Shown: positions 7,448 to 15,873 of the stretch, piece by piece
Numbering within the stretch: the stretch's first letter is position 1
How the letters are laid out: every line of letters starts with the position of its first letter
Source of the DNA: Candidatus Arthromitus sp. SFB-turkey
Lineage (GTDB): Bacteria; Bacillota; Clostridia; Clostridiales; Clostridiaceae
Length of the DNA stretch: 64,000 bases
NCBI RefSeq assembly: GCF_001655775.1
Contig: NZ_LXFF01000012.1
Span: forward strand, 141-64,140
Direction: 5' to 3'
Position numbers and translations under genes: made by a program
Notes under the pieces: model-generated
Database searches by the model: none
Told to the model about the DNA's origin: nothing
Seen by the model: the letters and a program-made list of their open reading frames with translations, nothing else

Positions 7448-7987
7448 TTATTTCATAGAGTCGAGCTGTTTTTGCAGTTTTAAAATTTTATGATTATTTT
7501 CAGCTTTTCTTCTACCTGCCTCTTGTATATCGATATATAATAATTGTCCTAAAGCACTGCCTTTGTCTCTCATATTAGTAAGTTTATCTTCTAGAATTCT
7601 CTTATACCCATCATCAAAATTTACTCTTGATTGCAATACTTCAATTTTTGTTTCTATTTTTTTTGTTTTTTTTGTATTTGATGAAGTTGAACTAGAAGTA
7701 GATATATAAATTTTATTTCCGGAATTTGAACGACTTAAAGTAGTAATTGAATTATCTGAAGAAGATTCAAAACTTGAATTATTTGTTCTAAGACTTGTAA
7801 GAATAGGAGAAGATGATGGCTTTTGAGAAAGAATTGAACCAATTCTCGATACGCCTGTACGTAATAATTTCATTACTGATTTAGCTTCTTGCCCTCCTGA
7901 AGTACAAGTACCTATAACGATTAAGCCTGAAACTAATGGGTAAACAATCGCACCAGATTGTAATCTTTTGTTTTTAAAAATATTCAT
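7448..7987 (-). CDS. Exported Ser-rich protein with C-terminal coiled coil
   Basis: A 179-residue protein. The start at 7987 has GGGAG nine bases upstream; upstream in-frame ATGs lack one. The signal peptide ends near QEAKS-VMKLL, sharing the 'A-xMK' junction of the genes at 4777 and 5859 and of the pseudogene at 9918. A Ser/Thr-rich linker leads to a ~70-residue charged coiled coil (IETKIEVLQSRVNFDDGYKR... KLQKQLDSMK). 'VNFDDGYKRIL' resembles the repeated [IV]DF element of the 1-2743 protein. It has its own sigma-A-type promoter, unlike its sigma-D neighbours. No family recognised; probably surface or secreted. Confidence 0.8.
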   Translation of the reverse strand: MNIFKNKRLQSGAIVYPLVSGLIVIGTCTSGGQEAKSVMKLLRTGVSRIGSILSQKPSSSPILTSLRTNNSSFESSSDNSITTLSRSNSGNKIYISTSSSTSSNTKKTKKIETKIEVLQSRVNFDDGYKRILEDKLTNMRDKGSALGQLLYIDIQEAGRRKAENNHKILKLQKQLDSMK

Positions 7988-8059
7988 ATTGTTAAACTCC
8001 CTAAATCTCATAATAAACTTTGAATAATGATTTAAGCAAGCTTCATGATAGTTTATTAT

Positions 8060-8088
8060 ATTATAAAATATTTTCAATGAATAAACAA
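8060..8088 (-). promoter_or_regulatory. Sigma-A type promoter
   Basis: Minus strand TTGTTT-N17-TATAAT, about 70 bases upstream of the 7987 start. The pseudogene at 10341 has an equivalent TTGTTT-N17-TATAAT upstream. Confidence 0.55.
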
Positions 8089-8134
8089 TACAAAAAGTTA
8101 AAATTTATTTAAAAAAATTTAAAAATATATTTAC

Positions 8135-8195
8135 AAAGCCAACTTAATTTGTAGTTTTAGTGAAGAAAATTGTTCTAGGAAGTTGAGTTGGCTTT
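8135..8195. repeat. Long-loop inverted repeat
   Basis: AAAGCCAACTT (8135-8145) pairs with its complement at 8185-8195 across a 39-base interior. T-rich sequence follows on the plus strand but only a weak T-run on the minus strand. It lies downstream of the 8246 gene and may be an imperfect terminator; the role is unclear. Confidence 0.35.
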
Positions 8196-8245
8196 TAAGG
8201 TTTAGTATTTTAATGACTTATTGAACTAATAGGAGAAGAACTATT

Positions 8246-8959
8246 TTAATTATTATGAATGTCTACAGTAACTGTTAATTTATGTTTTTTAGGTGGAACA
8301 GGTGGCGGAGTTTTAGGATTATTTCCATTATTTAGTCTGCTGTAATGAGTCTGATTATTTTTTAAATCTTCAAAATTTCCTGTAACAAATATTTCTGAAT
8401 TTTCTCCATATAAACTCATTAAAAGATTTTTTCTTCCTTCTTCTGTAGAATAGTCTTTAGTATTTTCTCTACTTGTTTGATTTGTTGTAGTTGTTGTATC
8501 TTTATCAGATTCGAATACGGGATTTATATTTCCAGAGGTGCTAATTTTAGAAGATTTAGAACCACTGCTAGTAGTAAAAAAATTTTGAATTTTTGAGAGT
8601 AAGCCACTTTTGCTTTGTTTACTATTTGAAGTTGTTGAATCATTTTGGTTTGTAGAAGTTATTATTACGTCAGAACCACCTCCAAATTTTTGTTTAAAAT
8701 TTTGCCATTCAGTTGTTTGAGGAGCAGTTGGAGAAGAAGACTTTCCACTTGATGCAGGTTTGTTTAAGTTAACTGATCTACTTGTGAAAGGATTAGAAAG
8801 AGTTAAACTATTAGCAATATTTCTAATTCTTATCCATAATCCGGAAAAACAGCTAGCTGAAACTTTGGTTTTATCTGTACCAATTATTGAAATGGATATT
8901 AATGATATTGTTGTAATAGAAGATAAAAGTTTTAATCTGGTTTTTGAATTCTTTAACAT
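8246..8959 (-). CDS. Exported NPF-family protein with C-terminal SH3 ligand
   Basis: A 237-residue paralogue of the 6628 protein. AAGGAG lies 10 bases before the ATG; the signal peptide ends near VSAS-CF. Then come 'LTLSNPFTSR' (NPF 56-58), 'GLLSKIQNFF' (119-128) and 'INPVFESD' (compare YNPSFESN in the 6628 protein). 'SLYGEN' and 'GNFEDLK' correspond to SLYENF and GHYADLK there, the second with Tyr replaced by Phe. Y206 sits in THYSRL (TxYxxL). The tail has PPPVPPKK (218-225), fitting the class II SH3 pattern PxxPxK. There is no sigma-D promoter; a weak sigma-A-like site or read-through from 9878 may drive it. Function unknown. Confidence 0.8.
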   Translation of the reverse strand: MLKNSKTRLKLLSSITTISLISISIIGTDKTKVSASCFSGLWIRIRNIANSLTLSNPFTSRSVNLNKPASSGKSSSPTAPQTTEWQNFKQKFGGGSDVIITSTNQNDSTTSNSKQSKSGLLSKIQNFFTTSSGSKSSKISTSGNINPVFESDKDTTTTTNQTSRENTKDYSTEEGRKNLLMSLYGENSEIFVTGNFEDLKNNQTHYSRLNNGNNPKTPPPVPPKKHKLTVTVDIHNN

Positions 8960-9032
8960 AATTAAATTACTCCTTGTATTTTTGAATATTATCTCTTGTT
9001 AATTTAAAATTGAAATTTGTATAGATTTTAAT

Positions 9033-9878
9033 TTAATTTTGAAGGCTTTGAATTAATTGTTGAATATTTTTAATTTCATTTTCTAAATTTGATATTTTCT
9101 CAATTGAAACTCCTAAATGTAAGTATAGTGATTGTTTAATATTTACATCATTTGATCTATTAATGTCTTTTTCTAGAATAGATTTATTGTTTAGTTCTTC
9201 ATCAATAAGTATATTTTTAACTTCAATCTCAGATAGAAGATCTGAAATTAAATCAGAATTTATAGGATTCTTATTTGAGTTAATTTTTGTTTCTGAGCTT
9301 GATGAGGAATCTTCTGAAGAAATGGAAAGTTTGTCAAAACTCACACTTGGATTAGATGTTTTTGGTTTGTTTTTAGTTTTTATTTGTTTATTACTACCAC
9401 TAGTATTATTAGAATCATCAGAAGAGATTATATTAGATGTTAAACTTTCGGTATCATCGTTATCGTATGCAGCAGCTAAACGCACTCTTTTTTGTTTTGA
9501 TTTGGAAGCAGGTTTATTATCATCACCTTTTAAGGTGTGAGTTATAGTATTAGCTTTTGTATTATCTTCAGTAGTAATGTTGTAAGATTTATCACTACCT
9601 TTGGTGAAGAAACTTTTCAATCTTGAATATAAACTGCTTGAAGGTTTTGAATTGTTTGATAATTTTGCTTTTGAATTAGGCTTATTTAGTTCATTTGAAC
9701 CTGAATTAGATGGTTTAAATGGATTTGAAATAGTTAAACTATTACCGGCAGTTTTGAATTTTCTCCATAAATTAGAAAATGGATTTGCTGAAGTTTTATT
9801 TGTATCTATTATAGTCAATGTAGAAGTTAATATCACGATAGCTGCGGAGGTAGATATCAATTTGAGTTTATCTGACAT
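9033..9878 (-). CDS. Exported NPF-family protein with coiled-coil tail
   Basis: A 281-residue paralogue of the proteins at 6628 and 8246, starting behind AGGAGA. The signal peptide ends TSA-N. NPF occurs twice (32-34 and 52-54, the second in the shared 'LTISNPFK' box), followed by 'LYSRLKSFF' (83-91), the family's basic amphipathic box, where Y84 makes SLYSRL an ITIM-like match. 'AAYDND' near 137 gives a YxN form. The tail from ~205 is a coiled coil similar to that of the 7448 protein, ending 'IQQLIQSLQN', so it combines the N-terminus of one local family with the C-terminus of the other. No function known. Confidence 0.8.
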   Translation of the reverse strand: MSDKLKLISTSAAIVILTSTLTIIDTNKTSANPFSNLWRKFKTAGNSLTISNPFKPSNSGSNELNKPNSKAKLSNNSKPSSSLYSRLKSFFTKGSDKSYNITTEDNTKANTITHTLKGDDNKPASKSKQKRVRLAAAYDNDDTESLTSNIISSDDSNNTSGSNKQIKTKNKPKTSNPSVSFDKLSISSEDSSSSSETKINSNKNPINSDLISDLLSEIEVKNILIDEELNNKSILEKDINRSNDVNIKQSLYLHLGVSIEKISNLENEIKNIQQLIQSLQN

Positions 9879-9917
9879 AAAAATATCTCCTAAATTTATT
9901 TTTAAAGTTATTACTAT

Positions 9918-10341
9918 TTAATTATTTTTAATTTTAGCAAGTTGATTTTGTAACTTTATAGCCTTTATCAAAATCAATTTTTGATTGCGTAGTTATAATT
10001 TTTGATTGAATTTTTATAACAGAATTTGATGAAACTTTAGTTTTTACATTTTTGTTATCATTTTGAATTTTAGGATTGATTTTAAGAGTTGTTTTTTAAG
10101 GAAGATTAGAGGTAGGATTTAATGGAGTAAATTTTGTTTTTTTACTTGAATGCATTGAAGTTAGATTATATGATTTCGAATTTCCAGTAAAGTTTATTTT
10201 AAATCCACTTTATATTCCTCGTAAAAATTTCATTAAAGCATTAGAATTTTGAGCGTTTAAAAAAACACAAAAAGATGAAACTAAAGTAGAAAGTACTATA
10301 AATTTATGAACATGAAAATTTTTATTTTTATAAGTATTCAT
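9918..10341 (-). pseudogene. Decayed paralogue of the 7448-7987 exported protein
   Basis: Translation from ATG at 10341 gives a good signal peptide (MNTYKNKNFHVHKF..., junction NALMKFLRGI) and then a stop. The same frame continues with S/T/K/N-rich residues, a second stop, and 'SKIDFDKGYK', which matches SRVNFDDGYK of the 7448 protein. After a frameshift it ends KLQNQLAKIKNN, matching KLQKQLDSMK. So two in-frame stops and one shift separate recognisable N-terminal, central and C-terminal parts. Upstream is TTGTTT-N17-TATAAT like that of its intact paralogue. A short secreted peptide could still be made. The decay fills what would otherwise be a 600-base gap. Confidence 0.75.
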
Positions 10342-10526
10342 GGATATTCATCCTAATTTAACAAAAAAATATTATTTTGTTAAATTAAATTATAAAACAT
10401 TTAAAAAAAATAAACAATATTTAAAAAAATTATATTTAATATAGATTGAAACAAAAATTTGAAAAAAAATATGTTACTTGTTAGTATTTTATTTGTACAA
10501 TTATTTTTACTGGAGGTGTTTTAAAT

Positions 10527-11483
10527 ATGAAAAAGTTAGTTGTTTTAGATGCTTTCTCTGTAAATTCTGGGGATTTTTCCTGGGATGATTTTTCAAAATT
10601 TGTTGATGAAATTAAAATATATGATAGAACAAATAAAGATGAGGTTTTTGATAGAATAAAAGATGCTAGTTATATTTTAGCTTGTAAATCTTTAATAACT
10701 AGAGATATCATAGAAAAATGTAATAATCTTGAATATATAGGTTCTATGGCAACAGGATTTAATCACATAGATGTTGAGTTTTGTAATCAAAAAAATATTG
10801 TGGTTACAAATGTTCCAGATTATTCAACTAATGCTGTGTCTGAACTTGTGTTCGCTTTAATATTTGAAGCTTTTAGGAAAGTTTCTGAACATAATAATAA
10901 AGTTCAAAAAGGTGAATGGATAAATTCAAAAGATTTTTGTTTTTATAACAAAGATGTTTGTGAGATTGCTAATAAAACAATTGGGATCTTAGGATATGGA
11001 AACATAGGGAAGAAAGTTTCTAAGATTGCACAAGCTTTTGATATGAAAGTTTTGGTACATACAAGAACAAAAAGAGAAGATACAGAAAATGTAAAATTTG
11101 TATCTAAGGAAGAATTATTTAAAAATAGTGATATTATTACTTTGCATTGCCCTCTTAATGATGAAACAAAAGAAATTATAAATAAAGATTCAATTTCAAA
11201 AATGAAAGATGGAGTAATTATTGTAAATACTGGAAGAGGACAGCTTATAAATGAAATTGATTTAAGAGATGCTTTAAATAGTAAGAAAGTTGGATATGCA
11301 CTTTTAGATGTTGTATCTGTTGAACCTATGAAAAAAGACAATCCACTTCTTAATGTAGAGAATTGTATTATAACACCACACTATGGATGGTGTCCGTTTG
11401 AAACTAGAAAGAGATTGTTTGAGATATTAATGAAAAATTTAGAAAATTTCGTTAAAGGTAATCCGATTAATGTAATTAAATAA
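10527..11483 (+). CDS. NAD-dependent D-2-hydroxyacid dehydrogenase
   Basis: A 318-residue protein, full length for the family. The NAD site is 'GILGYGNIGKKV' near residue 153. The catalytic triad is visible as Arg in 'VNTGRGQLI', Glu in 'VVSVEP' and His in 'TPHYGW'. It resembles glycerate/hydroxypyruvate and lactate-type dehydrogenases, which reversibly reduce a 2-keto acid with NADH in the cytoplasm. Substrate cannot be assigned from sequence. An AGGAGGTG site precedes the ATG, and TTGAAA-N17-TAGTAT is a plausible promoter just upstream. Monocistronic, with its own terminator. Confidence 0.9.
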   Translation: MKKLVVLDAFSVNSGDFSWDDFSKFVDEIKIYDRTNKDEVFDRIKDASYILACKSLITRDIIEKCNNLEYIGSMATGFNHIDVEFCNQKNIVVTNVPDYSTNAVSELVFALIFEAFRKVSEHNNKVQKGEWINSKDFCFYNKDVCEIANKTIGILGYGNIGKKVSKIAQAFDMKVLVHTRTKREDTENVKFVSKEELFKNSDIITLHCPLNDETKEIINKDSISKMKDGVIIVNTGRGQLINEIDLRDALNSKKVGYALLDVVSVEPMKKDNPLLNVENCIITPHYGWCPFETRKRLFEILMKNLENFVKGNPINVIK

Positions 11484-11492
11484 AAAAGATTT

Positions 11493-11527
11493 AAAGAGAA
11501 CTACGAAAATAGTTCTCTTATTTTTTT
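11493..11527 (+). terminator. Rho-independent terminator
   Basis: A 9-bp stem AGAGAACTA / TAGTTCTCT with a 6-base loop and a long T-run, just after the dehydrogenase stop. Confidence 0.85.
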
Positions 11528-11645
11528 GTTCTAAACTTACTATTTATGGTAATTTGAAAAACAATTTTACTAAACAAACTTATAAAAAGTATTTAAAATT
11601 TGATGAAAAATAATTCGAAAAAATGTTTTAAAAAAGCAATAAAGA

Positions 11646-11658
11646 TTACAAATTGTAA
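11646..11658. promoter_or_regulatory. Palindrome, possible operator
   Basis: TTACAA-A-TTGTAA lies about 50 bases upstream of the -35 of the next gene, inside the 336-base gap 11484-11819. The rest of that gap holds a terminator, a promoter, a ~75-base leader and AT-rich filler. Confidence 0.3.
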
Positions 11659-11708
11659 CCATTTGGGGATTATTTTCAAATAAAATTTAAAAAAAATATA
11701 AAAAAGTA

Positions 11709-11737
11709 TTGCAAAATTATAACAAATAAATTAGAAT
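11709..11737 (+). promoter_or_regulatory. Sigma-A type promoter for the first DUF4214 gene
   Basis: TTGCAA-N17-TAGAAT. The transcript would have a ~75-base leader with an unusually GC-rich patch (CATCGGACGGACAAGC) and AAGGAG near the start codon. Confidence 0.65.
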
Positions 11738-11819
11738 TATAAACAACAAGTGACTACAAGCATCGGACGGACAAGCTAAGTAAAAGTTTAAATATTTTAA
11801 AATTAAGGAGATACAAACG

Positions 11820-13754
11820 ATGTTAAGAAAGAAATTGTCAAAATTAATAGTTGGTATTATGGCTGCTGTAATGCTTTCAGGAGGTATGAGTGGTGTAGGA
11901 CAAGCTGCATTTGCAAGCTCTAATGCTAGTGTTGTTAGCGCTGAAGCTAGAACAGTTCAAAATGCTACAACTCCTCAAGAAATGTTAACTCATGTAAAGG
12001 ATTCTAAAGTATCTACTATAAATGTTACTGCTCCTATAGCGTTGGATAAAGATATAATTACAGCAATAAATAGTAGAACTACTCAATTAACAATTGAAGT
12101 TAGTGGTAACGGAGTTTTAGAAATACCTACTAATACTTTTACACAAGCAGTTACTATAGATGGAAATGGTCAATCTAATCCTAGTCAATCTTTAATAACA
12201 ATAGCTAGAGGAACTGGTAAAACTGGAGAATTATTGAGAATTGCTAATGGTGTTCAATCGGGAGTTGTTATAAAAAATGTAATTTTCAATAATGGAAATG
12301 ATGAAACTCAATCTGCGATTATACGTAATGGACAAAATGATAAGGTTACATTGGATAGCAACCATTTAGTTGGAAAGGGTTCTTTAGTATTGCAAAATGG
12401 AGCTCTTACTGGATTTACATTAGAAAATAATACATTAGGTGAAGGAAAATTGTTAAGTCGTCAAACGTTACCAGTTACTTTTAATGCTGTTCCAGGTCCT
12501 ACAGTTATTAATTTTTCTGGTAGTATAAAAGATGATGGAACTAGTGTTAATGTTCAAGTAGGAAGTACAGCTACAGTAATAGTTAAAGATGCTTCAAATA
12601 AAGAGGTTTTTAAAGATGTTACTGCTCTTGATGTTATGAATGGAACAAGTAATAGATTTAATGAAGCAAAGTTTTCTTTAGATGTTACTGGATTAGCACA
12701 GAATGCAAAATATAGTGCTGAAGTTACATTTAATATTGTTGATGAGGTTAAAAATAAATATACTAGAGTTCAAACAGTTAATAATTTAGAAACAAAAGGT
12801 ACTTTTTCATCAACAGTTACAAGTACAGGTAATAATTCTGCTACTATAACTTTGAATCATGGAGATCTTGCTACAACTAGTTATCCATTAACTCTTGAGG
12901 TGTTTAATGGTAGTACATCTGTATTTGTACAGAGAGATATAAGACATAGTACAACTTCAACATCTGTTAATGCAACTGGACTTGCTTCCGGTACGAATTA
13001 TACTTATGAAATAAGAGATAATGCAAACAAGGTTATTAATACAGGAACATTTACAACAACTTCTTCAACAATTACAGGTGGAGGAAGTACAGGTGGTTCA
13101 GTTACATCAGGAGATTTAACAACTAATGACATTAACAGAGCTGATATAAAAGACGTTAGTGTATCTATACCAGTTGGAAATACAACTTTAGCTAATAGCT
13201 TAAGAGATGGTAGAGATTATAAAACTAATATTGAAGGTGTAACTGTAACATACAGCAATGGTAAAGTTGAGTTTACTGGATTAGTTCCTGAGAAAGATTA
13301 TAGAGATTTAACTATAACTTACACAGATAAAGACGGACGTACAAGAACAGTTAAAGTTCCTTCATTTAAAACAAAAGTAAGTGAGACTAAACTTAGACAA
13401 TTTATCGTAGATGTTTATAGATATTCATTAGACAGAGTAGCAGACGAAAGAGGATTTGCTTACTGGGAAGATCAATTAAAGAATAAGAAGACAAGCCCAG
13501 CTGATTTTGTTAAGAACTTGTTAAATGAGCCAGAGTTTATTAACAAGCATAAAACAACTACAGCAAAGATTGAAGGATTGTACCAAGTTATAGTTAACAG
13601 AAAATCAGACTCTCAAGGTTTAAGCTTCTGGACTAAGAAATATGATGACTTAGTAGCAAGAGGATATTCTGAGTCAATGGCTCTTAGAGTTATAGTTGAC
13701 GAAATGGTTAATGAGCAAGAGTTCAAAAATAGAGTTAGAGATTTAGGTCTTTAA
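11820..13754 (+). CDS. Exported beta-helix/Fn3-like protein with DUF4214 domain
   Basis: A 644-residue protein. The signal peptide (MLRKKLSKLIVGIMAAVML) has several possible cuts near AFA or VSA. Residues ~60-210 show regular V/I/N-rich strands typical of a right-handed beta-helix; ~215-440 read as two Fn3-like beta modules; a 'TTNDINRADIKDVSVSIPV' module follows; the C-terminus (~520-640) is a DUF4214 pair with 'RVADERGFAYW' and 'RKSDSQGLSFW'. DUF4214 occurs in surface and S-layer-like proteins of unknown function. Codon use is richer than neighbours (many GCT/GGT/ACT), suggesting high expression. It has its own promoter and terminator, and heads a run of three relatives. Confidence 0.85.
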   Translation: MLRKKLSKLIVGIMAAVMLSGGMSGVGQAAFASSNASVVSAEARTVQNATTPQEMLTHVKDSKVSTINVTAPIALDKDIITAINSRTTQLTIEVSGNGVLEIPTNTFTQAVTIDGNGQSNPSQSLITIARGTGKTGELLRIANGVQSGVVIKNVIFNNGNDETQSAIIRNGQNDKVTLDSNHLVGKGSLVLQNGALTGFTLENNTLGEGKLLSRQTLPVTFNAVPGPTVINFSGSIKDDGTSVNVQVGSTATVIVKDASNKEVFKDVTALDVMNGTSNRFNEAKFSLDVTGLAQNAKYSAEVTFNIVDEVKNKYTRVQTVNNLETKGTFSSTVTSTGNNSATITLNHGDLATTSYPLTLEVFNGSTSVFVQRDIRHSTTSTSVNATGLASGTNYTYEIRDNANKVINTGTFTTTSSTITGGGSTGGSVTSGDLTTNDINRADIKDVSVSIPVGNTTLANSLRDGRDYKTNIEGVTVTYSNGKVEFTGLVPEKDYRDLTITYTDKDGRTRTVKVPSFKTKVSETKLRQFIVDVYRYSLDRVADERGFAYWEDQLKNKKTSPADFVKNLLNEPEFINKHKTTTAKIEGLYQVIVNRKSDSQGLSFWTKKYDDLVARGYSESMALRVIVDEMVNEQEFKNRVRDLGL

Positions 13755-13761
13755 TAAATTT

Positions 13762-13790
13762 AAGGTTTACCTTTTAGGTAAGCCTTTTTC
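13762..13790 (+). terminator. Rho-independent terminator
   Basis: An 11-bp stem AAGGTTTACCT / AGGTAAGCCTT with one G-T pair, a 3-base loop and a T-run. Confidence 0.85.
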
Positions 13791-13803
13791 TTTTAAAAAA
13801 TAG

Positions 13804-13832
13804 TTGCAAAATAGTTACAAATATATTAAAAT
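13804..13832 (+). promoter_or_regulatory. Sigma-A type promoter for the second DUF4214 gene
   Basis: TTGCAA-N17-TAAAAT: same -35 hexamer and spacing as the promoter at 11709. Confidence 0.6.
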
Positions 13833-13874
13833 ATTTTTAATAAGATTAGTTGTTATATACTAAGGAGAAATTTT

Positions 13875-15761
13875 ATGTATAAAAAATTATCAAAAGTATT
13901 TGTTTCTACTATTTCAGTTTTTTCATTAGGCTTAATGACAATTCCTGTTTGTGCTATTGAAAATGTAGTTGATAAAGTTTCAAGTGCAGAAAATTTTGAA
14001 AATTTAATAGATAAAGTTATAGTAACAAATGAACAAGAATTAATAGATGCTTTGAAGAATGAAACTGTTAAGGAAATTGTTGTTGAAGGAAATATAACAA
14101 TAGTTAAAAATATTGATTTAACAAATTTATCTAGAGATGTAAAAATAATTGTTGGTTCACCAGATGTTTTAGATTCTTCTTTGGTTGTTATACAAGGTAC
14201 AAAAATAAATGGAGCAGGAAAATTAACAATAATAAAAAATAATGATAAAAATAAAACGATGATAGATTTTAGAAAAGTTATGAGTTCAGGAGAACCATCA
14301 CAAACTATTTTTCAAGGAATGACTATTTCAGGAAATAGTAGTGAAATAATAATGAACAATACTATAGATAATTTACTTTTAAAAAATATTACAATTCAAA
14401 ATTTAACTTTATTTGCAAATGAAAAGACAGATAAGCAAGTTTTGCAGAAAGTCAATTTTATAAATTCTTCGATTAATTCAAATCAAAATAAATCCCCACA
14501 GATTATAAAAGAGAGTGTAAACACAAGTTCAACTTCAATTTTTTTCGATGGAATTGTTGATTCAAATATTTCTAAAGAAAATTTAAGTGTTGTTGCAGTA
14601 GATAAATCAGGTAAAATTATTGAATCTAAAAATGTTAATATTGATCACGCTGGAAATGTACAATCTGTAATTGAAAATTTAAAAGAAGGAACGAATTATG
14701 ATTTATATCTTGTCAAATTTGAAGGTGAAGGGGAAAATAAAAATGCCTTTTTGTCTTCGCCACTTAATGTTTCAACTCTTAATTTTAAATCTTCAGTAGA
14801 ATCTGAGAAAGCAACTAGTGTTCAAATAAGAATTTCTGAAAATAAGCTTGAAGATAAATATTATCCATTATATTTAATTTTAAGGCTTGGAGGAGTTGAA
14901 TTTAAAAAAGTTCAGATTCCTAGACAAACAACTTCAGGGGATTTAATTTTAAATATTACAGGTTTAAAAGAAGATTTGGATTATACTTATGAAATCGTAA
15001 GTTATTTAGATGGAACAAATCCATCAATAATAGATAAAGGTAAATTTAAAACTTTAAAGAATTCTTTGATTATTGGTGAAAATAATAATTCTAGTTCTTC
15101 AGTTTTAAATTTCACTATTTCACAAGATGGTATGCAAAAATCTAATATTGAAGATACAAGTGTAAAAGTTTATTTAACTGAAAATATACAAAATTATGCA
15201 AAGAATGGGAAAAATTTCAAAACAAATTTAGAAGGTGTTAGTGTTAAATTTGTTGATGGAAAATTTTTAGTAGAGGGTCTTATACCAGGAAAAGATTATA
15301 GTAGTTTGAAGATTTATTTTGAAATTCAAAATGGAAGGAAAGTTGTTGTAAGTATACCAAAGTTTACAACTCTTGAAGAGACAACTGATTTAAATGAATT
15401 TATAAAAGATGTTTATTTTAATGCTCTCAATAGAAATCCAGATGAAGTAGGGTTTTGGTACTGGGTAGACAAGCTTTCTTCTAAAGAAATAAGTGTTGAT
15501 AAATTTGTAAAAAACCTTTTAAATGAAAATGAGTTTATTAGAATCAGACCTACAACTAAAAGCAAAATAGAAGGACTTTATAAGGTAATTGTAAATAGAA
15601 CATCGGATAAAGAAGGTTTAGAATTTTGGGTGAGTATGTATGAATCTTTGCTTAAAAATGGATATTCTGAGGAATTTGCTGTTAAAATAGTTGCGGATAG
15701 AATGATTAATGAAGATGAGTTTAAAAACCTTGTTAAAAATTTGAAGGTTATAACTAATTAA
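13875..15761 (+). CDS. Exported DUF4214 protein, paralogue of 11820
   Basis: A 628-residue protein behind AAGGAG. The signal peptide is MYKKLSKVFVSTISVFSLGL, cut near VCA-IE. The layout repeats that of the preceding protein: a beta-rich N-terminal half with 'NEQELIDALKNETVKEIVVEG', Fn3-like modules, a 'NIEDTSVKVYL' module with 'GKFLVEGLIPGKDYSSLKI', and a C-terminal DUF4214 pair ('RNPDEVGFWYW', 'RTSDKEGLEFW'). It is AT-richer and more divergent than its neighbour, implying an older duplication and weaker codon optimisation. Probably on the cell surface; function unknown. Confidence 0.85.
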   Translation: MYKKLSKVFVSTISVFSLGLMTIPVCAIENVVDKVSSAENFENLIDKVIVTNEQELIDALKNETVKEIVVEGNITIVKNIDLTNLSRDVKIIVGSPDVLDSSLVVIQGTKINGAGKLTIIKNNDKNKTMIDFRKVMSSGEPSQTIFQGMTISGNSSEIIMNNTIDNLLLKNITIQNLTLFANEKTDKQVLQKVNFINSSINSNQNKSPQIIKESVNTSSTSIFFDGIVDSNISKENLSVVAVDKSGKIIESKNVNIDHAGNVQSVIENLKEGTNYDLYLVKFEGEGENKNAFLSSPLNVSTLNFKSSVESEKATSVQIRISENKLEDKYYPLYLILRLGGVEFKKVQIPRQTTSGDLILNITGLKEDLDYTYEIVSYLDGTNPSIIDKGKFKTLKNSLIIGENNNSSSSVLNFTISQDGMQKSNIEDTSVKVYLTENIQNYAKNGKNFKTNLEGVSVKFVDGKFLVEGLIPGKDYSSLKIYFEIQNGRKVVVSIPKFTTLEETTDLNEFIKDVYFNALNRNPDEVGFWYWVDKLSSKEISVDKFVKNLLNENEFIRIRPTTKSKIEGLYKVIVNRTSDKEGLEFWVSMYESLLKNGYSEEFAVKIVADRMINEDEFKNLVKNLKVITN

Positions 15762-15787
15762 GTTTACCTATTTTGGTAAACTTTTTT
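15760..15787 (+). terminator. Rho-independent terminator
   Basis: A 9-bp stem AAGTTTACC / GGTAAACTT, a 6-base loop and a T-run, overlapping the stop codon of the second DUF4214 gene. Confidence 0.85.
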
Positions 15788-15801
15788 ATTTCAAAAAGTG
15801 T

Positions 15802-15840
15802 TTGTATTTATATAAATTTATTCTAAAATTATTACGATAT
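15802..15840 (+). promoter_or_regulatory. Promoter region of the third DUF4214 gene
   Basis: Two readings overlap. Sigma-A: TTGTAT-N16-TAAAAT (15802-15829). Sigma-D: TAAA-N16-TACGATAT (15813-15840), one base over ideal spacing. Sequence alone does not decide between them. Confidence 0.4.
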
Positions 15841-15873
15841 TTAAAATGAGTACGAAAAAGGAGTTGAATACTG

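Noticed and set aside
9460-9475. TTATCG as a further minus-strand sigma-D -10
   Set aside because: It lies inside the 9033 coding region with no TAAA at the right distance.
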